Part shown: piece by piece, positions 57,501 to 64,000 of the stretch
How the letters are laid out: the number at the start of each line of letters is the position of its first letter
Position numbering within the stretch: position 1 is the first letter of the stretch
Origin: an uncultured Micrococcaceae bacterium
GTDB taxonomy: Bacteria > Actinomycetota > Actinomycetes > Actinomycetales > Micrococcaceae
Direction: 5' to 3'
Length of the DNA stretch: 64,000 nucleotides
Assembly (NCBI GenBank): GCA_947502645.1
Contig: CANNAD010000002.1
Span: forward strand, 496,001-560,000
The notes under the pieces: generated by a model
Database searches by the model: none
Seen by the model: only the letters and a program-made list of their open reading frames with translations
What the model was told of the DNA's origin: nothing
Position numbers and translations under genes: made by a program

Positions 57501-58976
57501 GGCCGGCCCGTCCCCCACAATGACAGTACGAACATCGAGTCCCCTGGCGAGAACTTCCCGAGTTGCCTTAATAACAAGGTCCAGCCCCTCGTAGTCAACG
57601 AGGCTGCCGGCATAACCAATGACCGGGACCCCATCCGGTATCCCGAGTTTTTCCAATGTTTTCTGATGCGGGGGCAATGGAGCAAAAGCATCCACATCGA
57701 CGGAATTTGGTAACAGCGTAATCCGCTCCGTCAGAGCTCCCCGCTCGATGAGTTCATCAGCTACCTGTTGCGTGATCGCCATGATGTGATCTGCCTCGAC
57801 CGCTACCAACTTTTCGAGCTGAAGCGCCAGGGCAAAGCGATCTGTGTGCTCCCACCCGGGTTTGGATGATTGCTCGGTGACTTCCCAGAAACCACGAACT
57901 TCATACACAAACGGCAGACCGAGCCGACGAGCCGCGATGAGAGCGGGCAATGCGGTGACGTGGTTCGAGGCGGCGTGAATAACCGACACCCTGTATTGGC
58001 GAGCGACCTGCACGTACTGGTCCGCTGCATACTGCACATAAGCGTCCAATGGTTGACTGGTCCAGCTTGGACCTGCCGAAAAGACGTGCCGTACGCCATT
58101 AATCTCTTCTTCAAAGGAAGACTTACTCTCGGTTCCTCTATCCGTCTTTACATCCCAGGGATACCCAGGACGTGCCGCAACGATAAAATCGATGCCCGCC
58201 TCGCGAAGACCTTGGATAATGCCTTTGGAGCGCGTGGAATACCCGTTCGAGTTGTACGGCTCGGTGCTATGAACGCAATACATCGCACGCCCACGTTCGG
58301 GCACGTAGCCAGCGTTTGATTGCGGCGGTGGAACGAAAGGAGCTGATCCAAGCACTCGCGCTGCTCCGAGGATGGTCTCGATCGTCCTGCGTTGCTGCGG
58401 ACCCGCTTCGGCCAGCAGCTCGAGGTGATCTTCCAGCAGATCAGCGGGAGCAAGTAGTTCTCCGAGTTTGAAGTAACGGAACGCCGCGACGTTATAGAGA
58501 TTTTGGATGGTGCCCTCAGCGTCAAACGCGTCAGTCAGTTCGCGAAGTTTACGTTCGCTCACCATCGCAGAATCACCCGACGGATGAGCCCCCTTCGCGA
58601 GGATCGCAACCTGTGAGTTGGCCTTCGGTGCGCCACTCCTGCGGGATGCCTCTCGCAGGAGCTTCTTACTGGCCCGCCACGGCAGCATGACGGTTTTTCC
58701 AACTCGCATACTGCTGGATTTCCGTAGCGTGTCCGCAACAGTAATGAGCCGGTCCCGGTCCGCCGACAACTTCTGGACTCGATTCTTCAGCGCAGCCGCT
58801 TCGTTTTCTGCCCGCCGCAACCGGATGCGCAGCGTCCTCAGCTCCTGAGCCTGCTGACTGTCCGTCTTCACCAGTGCCTCGTAATCAGAGATGAGCTGGT
58901 TTACATTATTCAGGTAGCCGGTTTGGCGGACGCGAATCAGACCTGATGGTGACGGTTCCTCGTCATAGCTCGACAC
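54582..58976 (-). CDS. Giant multi-module glycosyltransferase
   Basis: A 1464-residue cytosolic protein. Modules: a coiled coil (about 30-85); a GT4 glycosyltransferase (about 230-630) with NSNGYSTRSKG, LLPNSVDVDAF, VIGYAGSLVDYEGLD and the nucleotide-contact region ELVPPLKPLEAMAAGKAV; a CgeB-like module (about 645-985) with GIPTIFWNKEDPVHF and SRRVVEVAASGGA; a short decayed GT2-like stretch (about 1000-1090) with SLDGEQVFDRTYFED where a DDDD cluster would be; and a further GT4-like module (about 1135-1460) with GLVGIIPQRKGF and DFESFHLTLADGAASG. It probably adds several sugars of one repeat unit. Last gene of the export operon; 56 bp after wecC. Confidence 0.8.
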   Translation of the reverse strand: MSSYDEEPSPSGLIRVRQTGYLNNVNQLISDYEALVKTDSQQAQELRTLRIRLRRAENEAAALKNRVQKLSADRDRLITVADTLRKSSSMRVGKTVMLPWRASKKLLREASRRSGAPKANSQVAILAKGAHPSGDSAMVSERKLRELTDAFDAEGTIQNLYNVAAFRYFKLGELLAPADLLEDHLELLAEAGPQQRRTIETILGAARVLGSAPFVPPPQSNAGYVPERGRAMYCVHSTEPYNSNGYSTRSKGIIQGLREAGIDFIVAARPGYPWDVKTDRGTESKSSFEEEINGVRHVFSAGPSWTSQPLDAYVQYAADQYVQVARQYRVSVIHAASNHVTALPALIAARRLGLPFVYEVRGFWEVTEQSSKPGWEHTDRFALALQLEKLVAVEADHIMAITQQVADELIERGALTERITLLPNSVDVDAFAPLPPHQKTLEKLGIPDGVPVIGYAGSLVDYEGLDLVIKATREVLARGLDVRTVIVGDGPALENLRTLVEDLELQEYVIFTGRVVATSVPLYLSCFNVVPSPRRRLPVTELVPPLKPLEAMAAGKAVILSDLPPLHDLAGSDGLRARLCEPGSSESLADAIETVLQDRSETANMSRRARLWTVDQRTWLRAAATLRDVYTQLEESERTVQSRPLPSLTIGIVADQFTTAGLKPEANLLPLHPKEWQQQVQETPLDAVFVESAWEGPDGLWRGKVGFYDDESFADLKGLLAYCRGEGIPTIFWNKEDPVHFNRFRKTAKYFDHVFTTDDGCIPLYMEHKGRYLKSVASLPFYAQPSLHNPLESERKHSHTISYAGSYYGERYAERSRQLDHLLGAAAPLGLTIYDRQHLNPESPYRFPAALAGHVAGGLDYADMVQAYKAHPIHVNVNSVTDSQTMFSRRVVEVAASGGAVVSGPGQGVKRVLAGAVPVLDDPETAAQLMKLWMNDEAVRNDDVWLAMRNVFRAHTAGHRLAYALRTAGLVVNAPELERYVVTVDELTDSLVSRLAAQSVPPSTVIHRTASFTETDRLPFEVREVGENVQNNGLLPDEALVVSLDGEQVFDRTYFEDLLTSRLYASWGQARIDSSDVDVSGMGMARSAGPLSSVYPVMKDLHAASEDCLRLRRRIRLGPDGVKTRKDVESFERTSRVVLVAGHDLKFATPLIGELEQQGHTVLVDQWADHNKHDEERSRELLQQADVIFCEWTLGNAVWYSHNKLPHQRLVTRFHLQELSTPFPERVELAAVDQFIFVGEYLRQTARRDYQIPAQQAQVIGNIVDIDGLNLPKEDESRFNLGLVGIIPQRKGFARALDILSELRTQDDRYNLFIKGKRPEDYPWMAQRSEEMAYYTQQFQRIETDPLLKDAVTFDPHGDDMAQWYQKIGVVLSVSDFESFHLTLADGAASGALPVSLAWPGADRIYPVEWLSASVSEMVVRISEATSDFRVWRIQSTDAQKFVQEVFSPERTVKHLAETILGPE

Positions 58977-59032
58977 GATGATTGATCCTCACTCCGGTCA
59001 GACGAATCTCTAGAAGTACGTGGGCGGCAGGT

Positions 59033-60313
59033 TCACGAAGGTGAAGGTTGGAACTGATCCACGGCGTGTCGCCAGATTCCCCGGGTATCGACGACGTCCT
59101 TGGAGGTAAGGAGTGCTTGGTCCAGGTTCTTGAACACATCGTGATCCACCAGAAGCGTTACAACTCCTGCATGGCTGATGGCGTCTTCAGTGGATACCAA
59201 GGAGACGTTCGGCATTTCTGCCAGTTCCTTGGGCAACGTTTCAATGTGTGGCTCTGACACCAGAACCTTGGTGTCGGGAAGTTCCTTGGCCAACTGCGCG
59301 GTGATCGCCACTGATGGCGATTCACGAAGATCGTCAATATTTGGTTTGAAAGCGAGTCCCAATATGGCAACTGCATCCCCGGAGGATCCTTGGATATGGC
59401 TCTTCACTTTGTCGATCACCCATTGAGGTTTGGCGTCGTTGGTCTCGCGGGCCTGACGAATGATCTTCGCTTCTTCCGGCGCTGCCGCCACAATGAACCA
59501 GGGGTCCACTGCGATGCAGTGGCCACCTACTCCGGGGCCCGGCTGAAGGATATTGACTCGCGGGTGGAAGTTGGCTAGCTCAATGAGTTCCCACACGTCG
59601 ATATTCAGCTTGTCACTGATCACGGACAGCTCGTTGGCGAAAGCGATGTTCACGTCGCGGTACGAATTCTCCACGAGCTTTGCCATCTCGGCTGTCGTTG
59701 CGCTGGTGAGATGAATCTGGCCTTGACAGAACGTTTGGTATAGGGCGCTGGCCATCTGGGCAGCAGCTGGCGTGATACCACCGACTATGCGGTCATTCGT
59801 CACCAGCTCGATCATTACCCTGCCTGGAAGCACTCTCTCGGGGCAATGGGCCACGTGGATGACAGGTTTGCCGTCTGCCTCATCGAGGCTCAGATCCGGG
59901 CGAAGTTCTATCAGGTAGTTGGCAAGGTGCTGGGTGGCGCCCGGAGGTGAGGTCGATTCCAGAATGACGAGCTCCCCGCCCTTCAACGTAGGCGCCATTC
60001 CTCGGGCGGCAGCTTCGATGTAGGAAAGGTCTGCGCTCTTGTCAGCGTTAAACGGAGTGGGCACGGCCAGAATGTAGGCCTCTGCGTGCGGCGTTTCCGT
60101 TGTGGCTTTGAGCATTCCCTTGCTGACAGCTCCCGCAACCTGAATGTTCAGATCCGGTTCCACAAAAGGAACCTCCCCGCGGTTGATCGCGTCGATATTC
60201 GCTTGTTTGACGTCCACTCCGACAACGTTCACGCCGTTTGAGGCCAGAATCGCCGCAGTGGGCAAGCCAATATACCCGAGTCCAATGACTACTACGTGTT
60301 CAATAGAGCTCAC
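59033..60313 (-). CDS. wecC: UDP-N-acetyl-D-mannosamine dehydrogenase (WecC type)
   Basis: A 426-residue nucleotide-sugar dehydrogenase making UDP-ManNAcA with NAD+. NAD site VVIGLGYIGLPTAAILA, LESTSPPGAT, HCPERVLPGR, the Lys region EMAKLVENSYRDVNIAFANEL, and the catalytic Cys in GPGVGGHCIAVDPWF, preceded by FHPRVNILQP as in WecC rather than UDP-glucose dehydrogenases. GTG 60313 is chosen because AGGTGGGG lies six bases upstream; GTG 60325 is an alternative. It lies just after a glycosyltransferase gene in the export operon. Confidence 0.92.
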   Translation of the reverse strand: MSSIEHVVVIGLGYIGLPTAAILASNGVNVVGVDVKQANIDAINRGEVPFVEPDLNIQVAGAVSKGMLKATTETPHAEAYILAVPTPFNADKSADLSYIEAAARGMAPTLKGGELVILESTSPPGATQHLANYLIELRPDLSLDEADGKPVIHVAHCPERVLPGRVMIELVTNDRIVGGITPAAAQMASALYQTFCQGQIHLTSATTAEMAKLVENSYRDVNIAFANELSVISDKLNIDVWELIELANFHPRVNILQPGPGVGGHCIAVDPWFIVAAAPEEAKIIRQARETNDAKPQWVIDKVKSHIQGSSGDAVAILGLAFKPNIDDLRESPSVAITAQLAKELPDTKVLVSEPHIETLPKELAEMPNVSLVSTEDAISHAGVVTLLVDHDVFKNLDQALLTSKDVVDTRGIWRHAVDQFQPSPS

Positions 60314-60325
60314 AATTTTCCCCAC

Positions 60326-62233
60326 CTAGATATTCACTTCATTTTCAGGACTACCACGGAAGAGGTACTCTCCGGTAGCCAATAGCTGATGATCGCCCAC
60401 AGACCAGGTATGCCCAGTTGCCTTGCGTCGTTGATAGAAACCAAAACGATCAGCGGCATAGACCGTCACGCCGTCACGGACTGCGCGCTCTAGCAGATCT
60501 GAGTCCTCGCCTGACCGAAGATCGGAAAACCCAAGCTGACTCAAGACCTCCCTGGATGCCATCAACGTTGGACCCATCACCATATTGGTGAAGCTGTGCT
60601 CGCGATGGGAAAACCGAAGAATACTGGCATCCAGCGACTCCAGATACATGTAATGCGCCTGTTTACCCACAATATCCGCTCGCGAGTAGTTCATTGCATG
60701 CAGCTGGTCCTCGAGGTAAAACTGCCCGTAGTAATCGTCATCATCCATCTTCGTGACGACCGCGGTACTCGAGCCAGCAACAAGACGATTCAAGCACTCC
60801 CCCAGCGACACGTCCCCGGGCGCTGACATGTTCACAACGTGTTCGAGGCCATATTTAGCCGCTAAGCCGCGAACAGCTTCATTGCTGGTTTCATAACCGT
60901 GGCTGAGAACAATGAGTTCAACATCCCGGTGCGTTTGGCGGCCCACATTCTCAAAGATATTCTCCAACTGGTCAGGTCTTCTGGTGGGCACCAGGACAGA
61001 GACCGGCGGCAGTTGCAGCTCTCGTCGCTCAGTCGGGAGGACATCGCCGAGAACCTGCTCGGCGCGGTGCGCGTAGGTGTGCTCCTGCCAGATACGCCGT
61101 TGGCCACGGTGAAGGGCTAGATCTGCGAACCGTGGATTCGCGACGACGGCACTGATCACTCCCTGCGCTTCTTCGGGAGTTTCTACCACCTGAATTTCCT
61201 GTGGTGAGAAGTACGTGGCGATTGCCTGACTCGGTGTGCTGATCAACGTACTGCCGGACGCAATGACCTCGAAGATCCTGCGGGAACACATGGTTGGAGA
61301 CTCGGTCACCGAGTTGACGTTGAGATACACCTTGTATGCCTTGTACGCCGTCAGCATTTGCCTGTAGTTCAGACTCCCGACGACTTTTCCTGTGAATGGC
61401 TCAGGGAACTGGTACTTATCGTCGCTCCCCAGATACCGGGAAAAGATCTCCAGACCTATGGGTAGTTGCGCGCTAAGGGCACCGCTGAGCAACACATCCA
61501 GTTGCTGCCGGCGTTCGGGATACTTGTGTTGAAAGTACATGCCAGCAAAGGTGACGTCTCTCTGGTGCCAGCCGTAGCGCGGGCGGACCGGATTATGGAC
61601 TGCTGGTTGCGCTCCGAAAGCGAGGACAGACACGTTCTCGTGCCCCAGATCCCGCTGGTAGTCCGGAATCTTGTCCGAATCTGTGGTGTAAACATGATCG
61701 AACAGCCGTGCAGCTTCGAGAAAATCGTCGTAATGAGGCGGATCCTCCTTATTCCAGAACGCGGTTGGTATGCCAGCAGCCTGAAACGCCTCCACAAGAT
61801 CTCGCAGCGCACCGGAAGCATGGTCTCTCTGTGCGACTTTGCCAGCCCACTTGCCGTCCTTGCCATGCCACACAGACTCGACGAACAGCAGGTCAAAGTC
61901 ATTCGCGTCCAGCTGCTGCGTCCAGACGTCGGGACCGAGCTGCACGGTATTCCATTCACATCCAAAGGCCATGGCGCTGAAGTCGTCAGCCACCAGCGCA
62001 ACTCTCAGATCAGGGCGGCGAACTCCTTGCGTCGGTAGTGGCATCTCTGCGAAGGTGAGCCGGCGCTGCTGGCGTCGGCCATGCCAACGGCCTGCAGCAC
62101 CGTGATATGGCCCGGTTCGTTGTTGTCCCGCTTCAGAATCGAGCCTGTCCGACCACTGGGCTACCCTCTTCACACCGCCCTTGCGGAAGTGCCACAGAGC
62201 CTGTCTCGGATTTCGGATAATCCTATCGATCAC
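60326..62233 (-). CDS. Two-module glycosyltransferase (CgeB-like plus GT2)
   Basis: A 635-residue protein. Residues ~75-400 form a CgeB-like module with GIPTAFWNKEDPPHY (about 155-169), LFDHVYTTD and CSRRIFEVIASGS, clearly paralogous to the second module of the giant transferase. Residues ~410-635 are a GT-A/GT2 module with VSVLVPTRRPDQL and the metal site MDDDDYY (about 496-502), and GEDSDLLERA near the end. The start is GTG 62233 in a GTGA overlap with the ABC ATPase gene; the frame is open upstream but inside that gene. It probably adds residues to the exported polymer. Confidence 0.85.
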   Translation of the reverse strand: MIDRIIRNPRQALWHFRKGGVKRVAQWSDRLDSEAGQQRTGPYHGAAGRWHGRRQQRRLTFAEMPLPTQGVRRPDLRVALVADDFSAMAFGCEWNTVQLGPDVWTQQLDANDFDLLFVESVWHGKDGKWAGKVAQRDHASGALRDLVEAFQAAGIPTAFWNKEDPPHYDDFLEAARLFDHVYTTDSDKIPDYQRDLGHENVSVLAFGAQPAVHNPVRPRYGWHQRDVTFAGMYFQHKYPERRQQLDVLLSGALSAQLPIGLEIFSRYLGSDDKYQFPEPFTGKVVGSLNYRQMLTAYKAYKVYLNVNSVTESPTMCSRRIFEVIASGSTLISTPSQAIATYFSPQEIQVVETPEEAQGVISAVVANPRFADLALHRGQRRIWQEHTYAHRAEQVLGDVLPTERRELQLPPVSVLVPTRRPDQLENIFENVGRQTHRDVELIVLSHGYETSNEAVRGLAAKYGLEHVVNMSAPGDVSLGECLNRLVAGSSTAVVTKMDDDDYYGQFYLEDQLHAMNYSRADIVGKQAHYMYLESLDASILRFSHREHSFTNMVMGPTLMASREVLSQLGFSDLRSGEDSDLLERAVRDGVTVYAADRFGFYQRRKATGHTWSVGDHQLLATGEYLFRGSPENEVNI

Positions 62234-63081
62234 GAGGTCAGCTTCCGCCGTCCAGAAAACCGATCCTCGATGATGACGCGCTGGTGGTCTCGCACTATTC
62301 GCCTGCGGACTTTGGCAGCTGCCAACCGGTCCCCCGAGGCCAGTGCCTTCATGTACATGCGGTACCACTTCACCACGTCAGCGGGTGGGCCGTCCCGAAT
62401 CACTTCGCCCGCGTCAATCCAGATCACCCGGTTACAGAGTTCAGTAATGGTGGGGATGCTATGACTCACCAAGAAAACGCATCCAGCCTGTCCCAATAGC
62501 TCATGCATTTTCTTCTTGGTTTTGTCCTTAAATTGGTCATCGCCCGCATTCAGTGCCTCATCGATGATCAAAATCTCTGGGTTGACTGCGGCTCCGATGG
62601 CAAAGCGCAGCCGTGAGCCCATGCCTGAGGAATAGGACTTCATGGGCAGGTAGATAGCATCGCCCAGCCCGGAAAGCTCAACAATGGAATCGTATTTGTC
62701 CCGGATCCGCTTCTTCGTCATACCCATCGCCAGACAGCCCAGCCAGATGTTCTGGTCCCCGGACAACTCGGGCATGAGCGCCGCGTTGACCCCCAGGAGG
62801 ATGGGAGTGGATGTCGCGTAGACGGAACCAGACGTAGGAGGTAGCTGTCCTGCCAGGATTTTCAGGAGGGTGCTCTTGCCCGAACCATTCTTGCCCATGA
62901 TGCCAACGGACTCCCCGCGGCCAACGACCATGGACACGTTCTTCAAAGCCTGAACATCGACCGAGGAGTTACCCAGCCGTCCACCTTTCTTGGTGCTCCT
63001 CGTTCGAAAGGTCATGGAAACATCATCGATGACTACTGCGGGCTCGTCCTGGTAAATGTCTACGTCAGCTGTCCCGTCCAT
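62230..63081 (-). CDS. Polysaccharide ABC exporter ATPase (TagH/Wzt type)
   Basis: A 283-residue ATPase: Walker A IMGKNGSGKSTLLKILAG, the Q-loop replaced by the LLGVNAALMPELSGDQNI stretch typical of polysaccharide exporters, signature YSSGMGSRLRFAIGAA and Walker B ILIIDEALNAGDDQF. It has no C-terminal carbohydrate-binding domain, so export is probably not gated by a chain-end cap. ATG 63081 is set by GAGGAGGAG upstream and overlaps the permease end by 17 bp. Confidence 0.93.
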   Translation of the reverse strand: MDGTADVDIYQDEPAVVIDDVSMTFRTRSTKKGGRLGNSSVDVQALKNVSMVVGRGESVGIMGKNGSGKSTLLKILAGQLPPTSGSVYATSTPILLGVNAALMPELSGDQNIWLGCLAMGMTKKRIRDKYDSIVELSGLGDAIYLPMKSYSSGMGSRLRFAIGAAVNPEILIIDEALNAGDDQFKDKTKKKMHELLGQAGCVFLVSHSIPTITELCNRVIWIDAGEVIRDGPPADVVKWYRMYMKALASGDRLAAAKVRRRIVRDHQRVIIEDRFSGRRKLTS

Positions 63082-63952
63082 ATTTCTCCTCCTCTCGCCA
63101 GAAGAAGACCAAGCCAACAACGATCGCGCCGAGCGCCCATACTGCCAGCGTTGCCCAGGACTCCCATGAAGGGGTCGTGGCATAGAGGAGAGAATCCCTG
63201 GTGATGTCCAGAACAATGAACAGCGGGTTTACCTCCATGATTCGCTGGATAACCGGCACGGACGCAAACCGGTCAATGGAGAAGAACACCGCCGAGGCGT
63301 AGAGCCACAACCGCATGGCAAAGCTGATCAGCTGCCCCAAATCATTGAAATGATGAACGAGCCGAGCAAGTACCAATCCAACACCTAGATTGAAAAAGAA
63401 CTGCAACGCAAGTACCGGGGGAATCAACAGGATACGCCAGGTAATGGCCTCCGTGGGCGGCAAGATCAGGATCATCACCATCATGGTGATCACCACGGGG
63501 ATGTTGCTGAGCAACTCGCGCACGTTGATGGCGGCCAACAACGTGGCCCGAGGAAAATTGAAGGCCTGGATCACTGTTTTGTTGCCCCGGATGGCCTGCG
63601 CACCCGAAGTGATAGCGCGCGAGCTCATCTGAAACAGGAAGACCCCGATAATCAGGAAGCCGATGAAATTTTCGATCCCCTTGCCAGTGTTGAGCAGTAA
63701 TCCAAAAATCAGGAAAAACGTCAACCCGTTGAGCAACGGACTCAGGATAATCCAGGCGTTGCCCAGCTTTTCCTGACTATTGGCGGAACCCACACGAAAG
63801 CGGGAATCGTAGAGAACAAAGTGCCTATACCGCCAGATGGATACGAGGTAATCCAGGAACCCTTGGCGTGCACCTACACGGTGGAGGCTCTTGAGGTCCA
63901 CGTAGGTACGAACGGCATGTCCACCTGGGACGGGAGCAGGAGCGCCGCTCAT
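63065..63952 (-). CDS. Polysaccharide ABC exporter permease (TagG/Wzm type)
   Basis: A 295-residue ABC-2 type permease with about six membrane helices. YRHFVLYDSRFRVG before the first helix and LGNAWIILSPLLNGLTFFLIF match the family of teichoic acid and O-antigen exporters. It moves a lipid-linked polymer over the membrane with the ATPase encoded next. The start is ATG 63952, overlapping the preceding gene by ATGA. Confidence 0.92.
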   Translation of the reverse strand: MSGAPAPVPGGHAVRTYVDLKSLHRVGARQGFLDYLVSIWRYRHFVLYDSRFRVGSANSQEKLGNAWIILSPLLNGLTFFLIFGLLLNTGKGIENFIGFLIIGVFLFQMSSRAITSGAQAIRGNKTVIQAFNFPRATLLAAINVRELLSNIPVVITMMVMILILPPTEAITWRILLIPPVLALQFFFNLGVGLVLARLVHHFNDLGQLISFAMRLWLYASAVFFSIDRFASVPVIQRIMEVNPLFIVLDITRDSLLYATTPSWESWATLAVWALGAIVVGLVFFWREEEKYGRDS

Positions 63953-64000
63953 GCGCTCACCACTCCAAGGCGCTGATATGACTCCGTGAGTGCCTGCGCC
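63949..64000 (-). CDS. C-terminal end of an upstream gene, cut by the window edge
   Basis: A frame open from the right edge ends at TGA (63951-63949) inside an ATGA overlap with the permease start; the visible end reads LTESYQRLGVVSA. The overlap style is the same as elsewhere in this operon, so a further member, possibly a glycosyltransferase, is likely. Only 16 codons can be seen. Confidence 0.45.
   Translation of the reverse strand, partial: AQALTESYQRLGVVSA

Noticed and set aside
63082-63216. 45-residue N-terminal extension of the exporter ATPase
   Set aside because: It lies inside the permease gene, and ATG 63081 has a strong GAGGAGGAG.
1-64000. CRISPR arrays, tRNA or rRNA genes, insertion sequences, riboswitches
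   Set aside because: Gaps between genes are short and none showed repeat-spacer patterns, cloverleaf-like sequence, transposase frames or a recognisable riboswitch core.

Overview
The window is a densely packed, GC-rich actinobacterial chromosome segment. Gene content and order point to a Micrococcaceae-type organism (Arthrobacter-like). The evidence is the fabD-fabH-acpP-fabF set next to a DUF3145 gene, two signal peptidase I genes between rplS and rnhB, an actinobacterial-style S16 with an acidic tail, a fused oleBC gene, and frequent GTG/TTG starts with four-base ATGA/GTGA overlaps. No plasmid, phage, CRISPR, IS element, tRNA or rRNA was seen. The genus is an inference from family knowledge, not from a search.

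Layout. 1-3.2 kb (+): end of fabD, then fabH, acpP and fabF for type II fatty acid synthesis, closed by a perfect 17-bp terminator. 3.2-19.5 kb (-): a long housekeeping series. In transcription order it runs ffh, an alpha/beta hydrolase, an unknown membrane-tethered protein, rpsP-khpA-rimM-trmD, a gamma-glutamyltransferase, rplS, two lepB, rnhB, DUF2469, yraN, yifB, dprA, an alkyltransferase-like gene without its catalytic cysteine, and xerC; DUF3145 follows. 19.6-25.4 kb: a glucose-6-phosphate dehydrogenase, a GH79-like glycosidase, ftsY (-) and an MFS transporter. 25.4-36.3 kb: smc (-), then the divergent oleA-oleBC-oleD operon that joins two acyl chains head to head into long-chain olefins, then mutM, rnc, rpmF and a DUF177 gene (-). 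36.4-47.3 kb: a YdcF-like protein, modABC molybdate uptake, coaD, an aminotransferase, a spermidine-synthase-like protein, then a PGPGW membrane protein, AIM24, rsmD, recG and a DAK2 protein.

The accessory part is 47.4-64 kb. It carries a secreted heparinase II/III-family protein with three SLH repeats, a UDP-GlcNAc 2-epimerase (WecB type), a heparinase-family/alpha-beta hydrolase fusion with no signal peptide, and an opposing operon. That operon encodes an ABC polysaccharide exporter (permease and ATPase), a two-module glycosyltransferase, a UDP-ManNAc dehydrogenase (WecC type) and a 1464-residue multi-module glycosyltransferase. WecB plus WecC make UDP-ManNAcA, so the locus most likely builds and exports a ManNAcA-containing wall polymer (teichuronic-acid type). 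The two heparinase-family proteins are candidate lyases for that same polymer. This is the part of the window most likely to hold undescribed biology.

Other points of note: a Cys-to-Gly change at the active site of the alkyltransferase homologue, a possible ATT start codon in the DUF177 gene, hairpins between acpP and fabF and between khpA and rimM, and a perfect palindrome that holds the stop codons of two converging genes.
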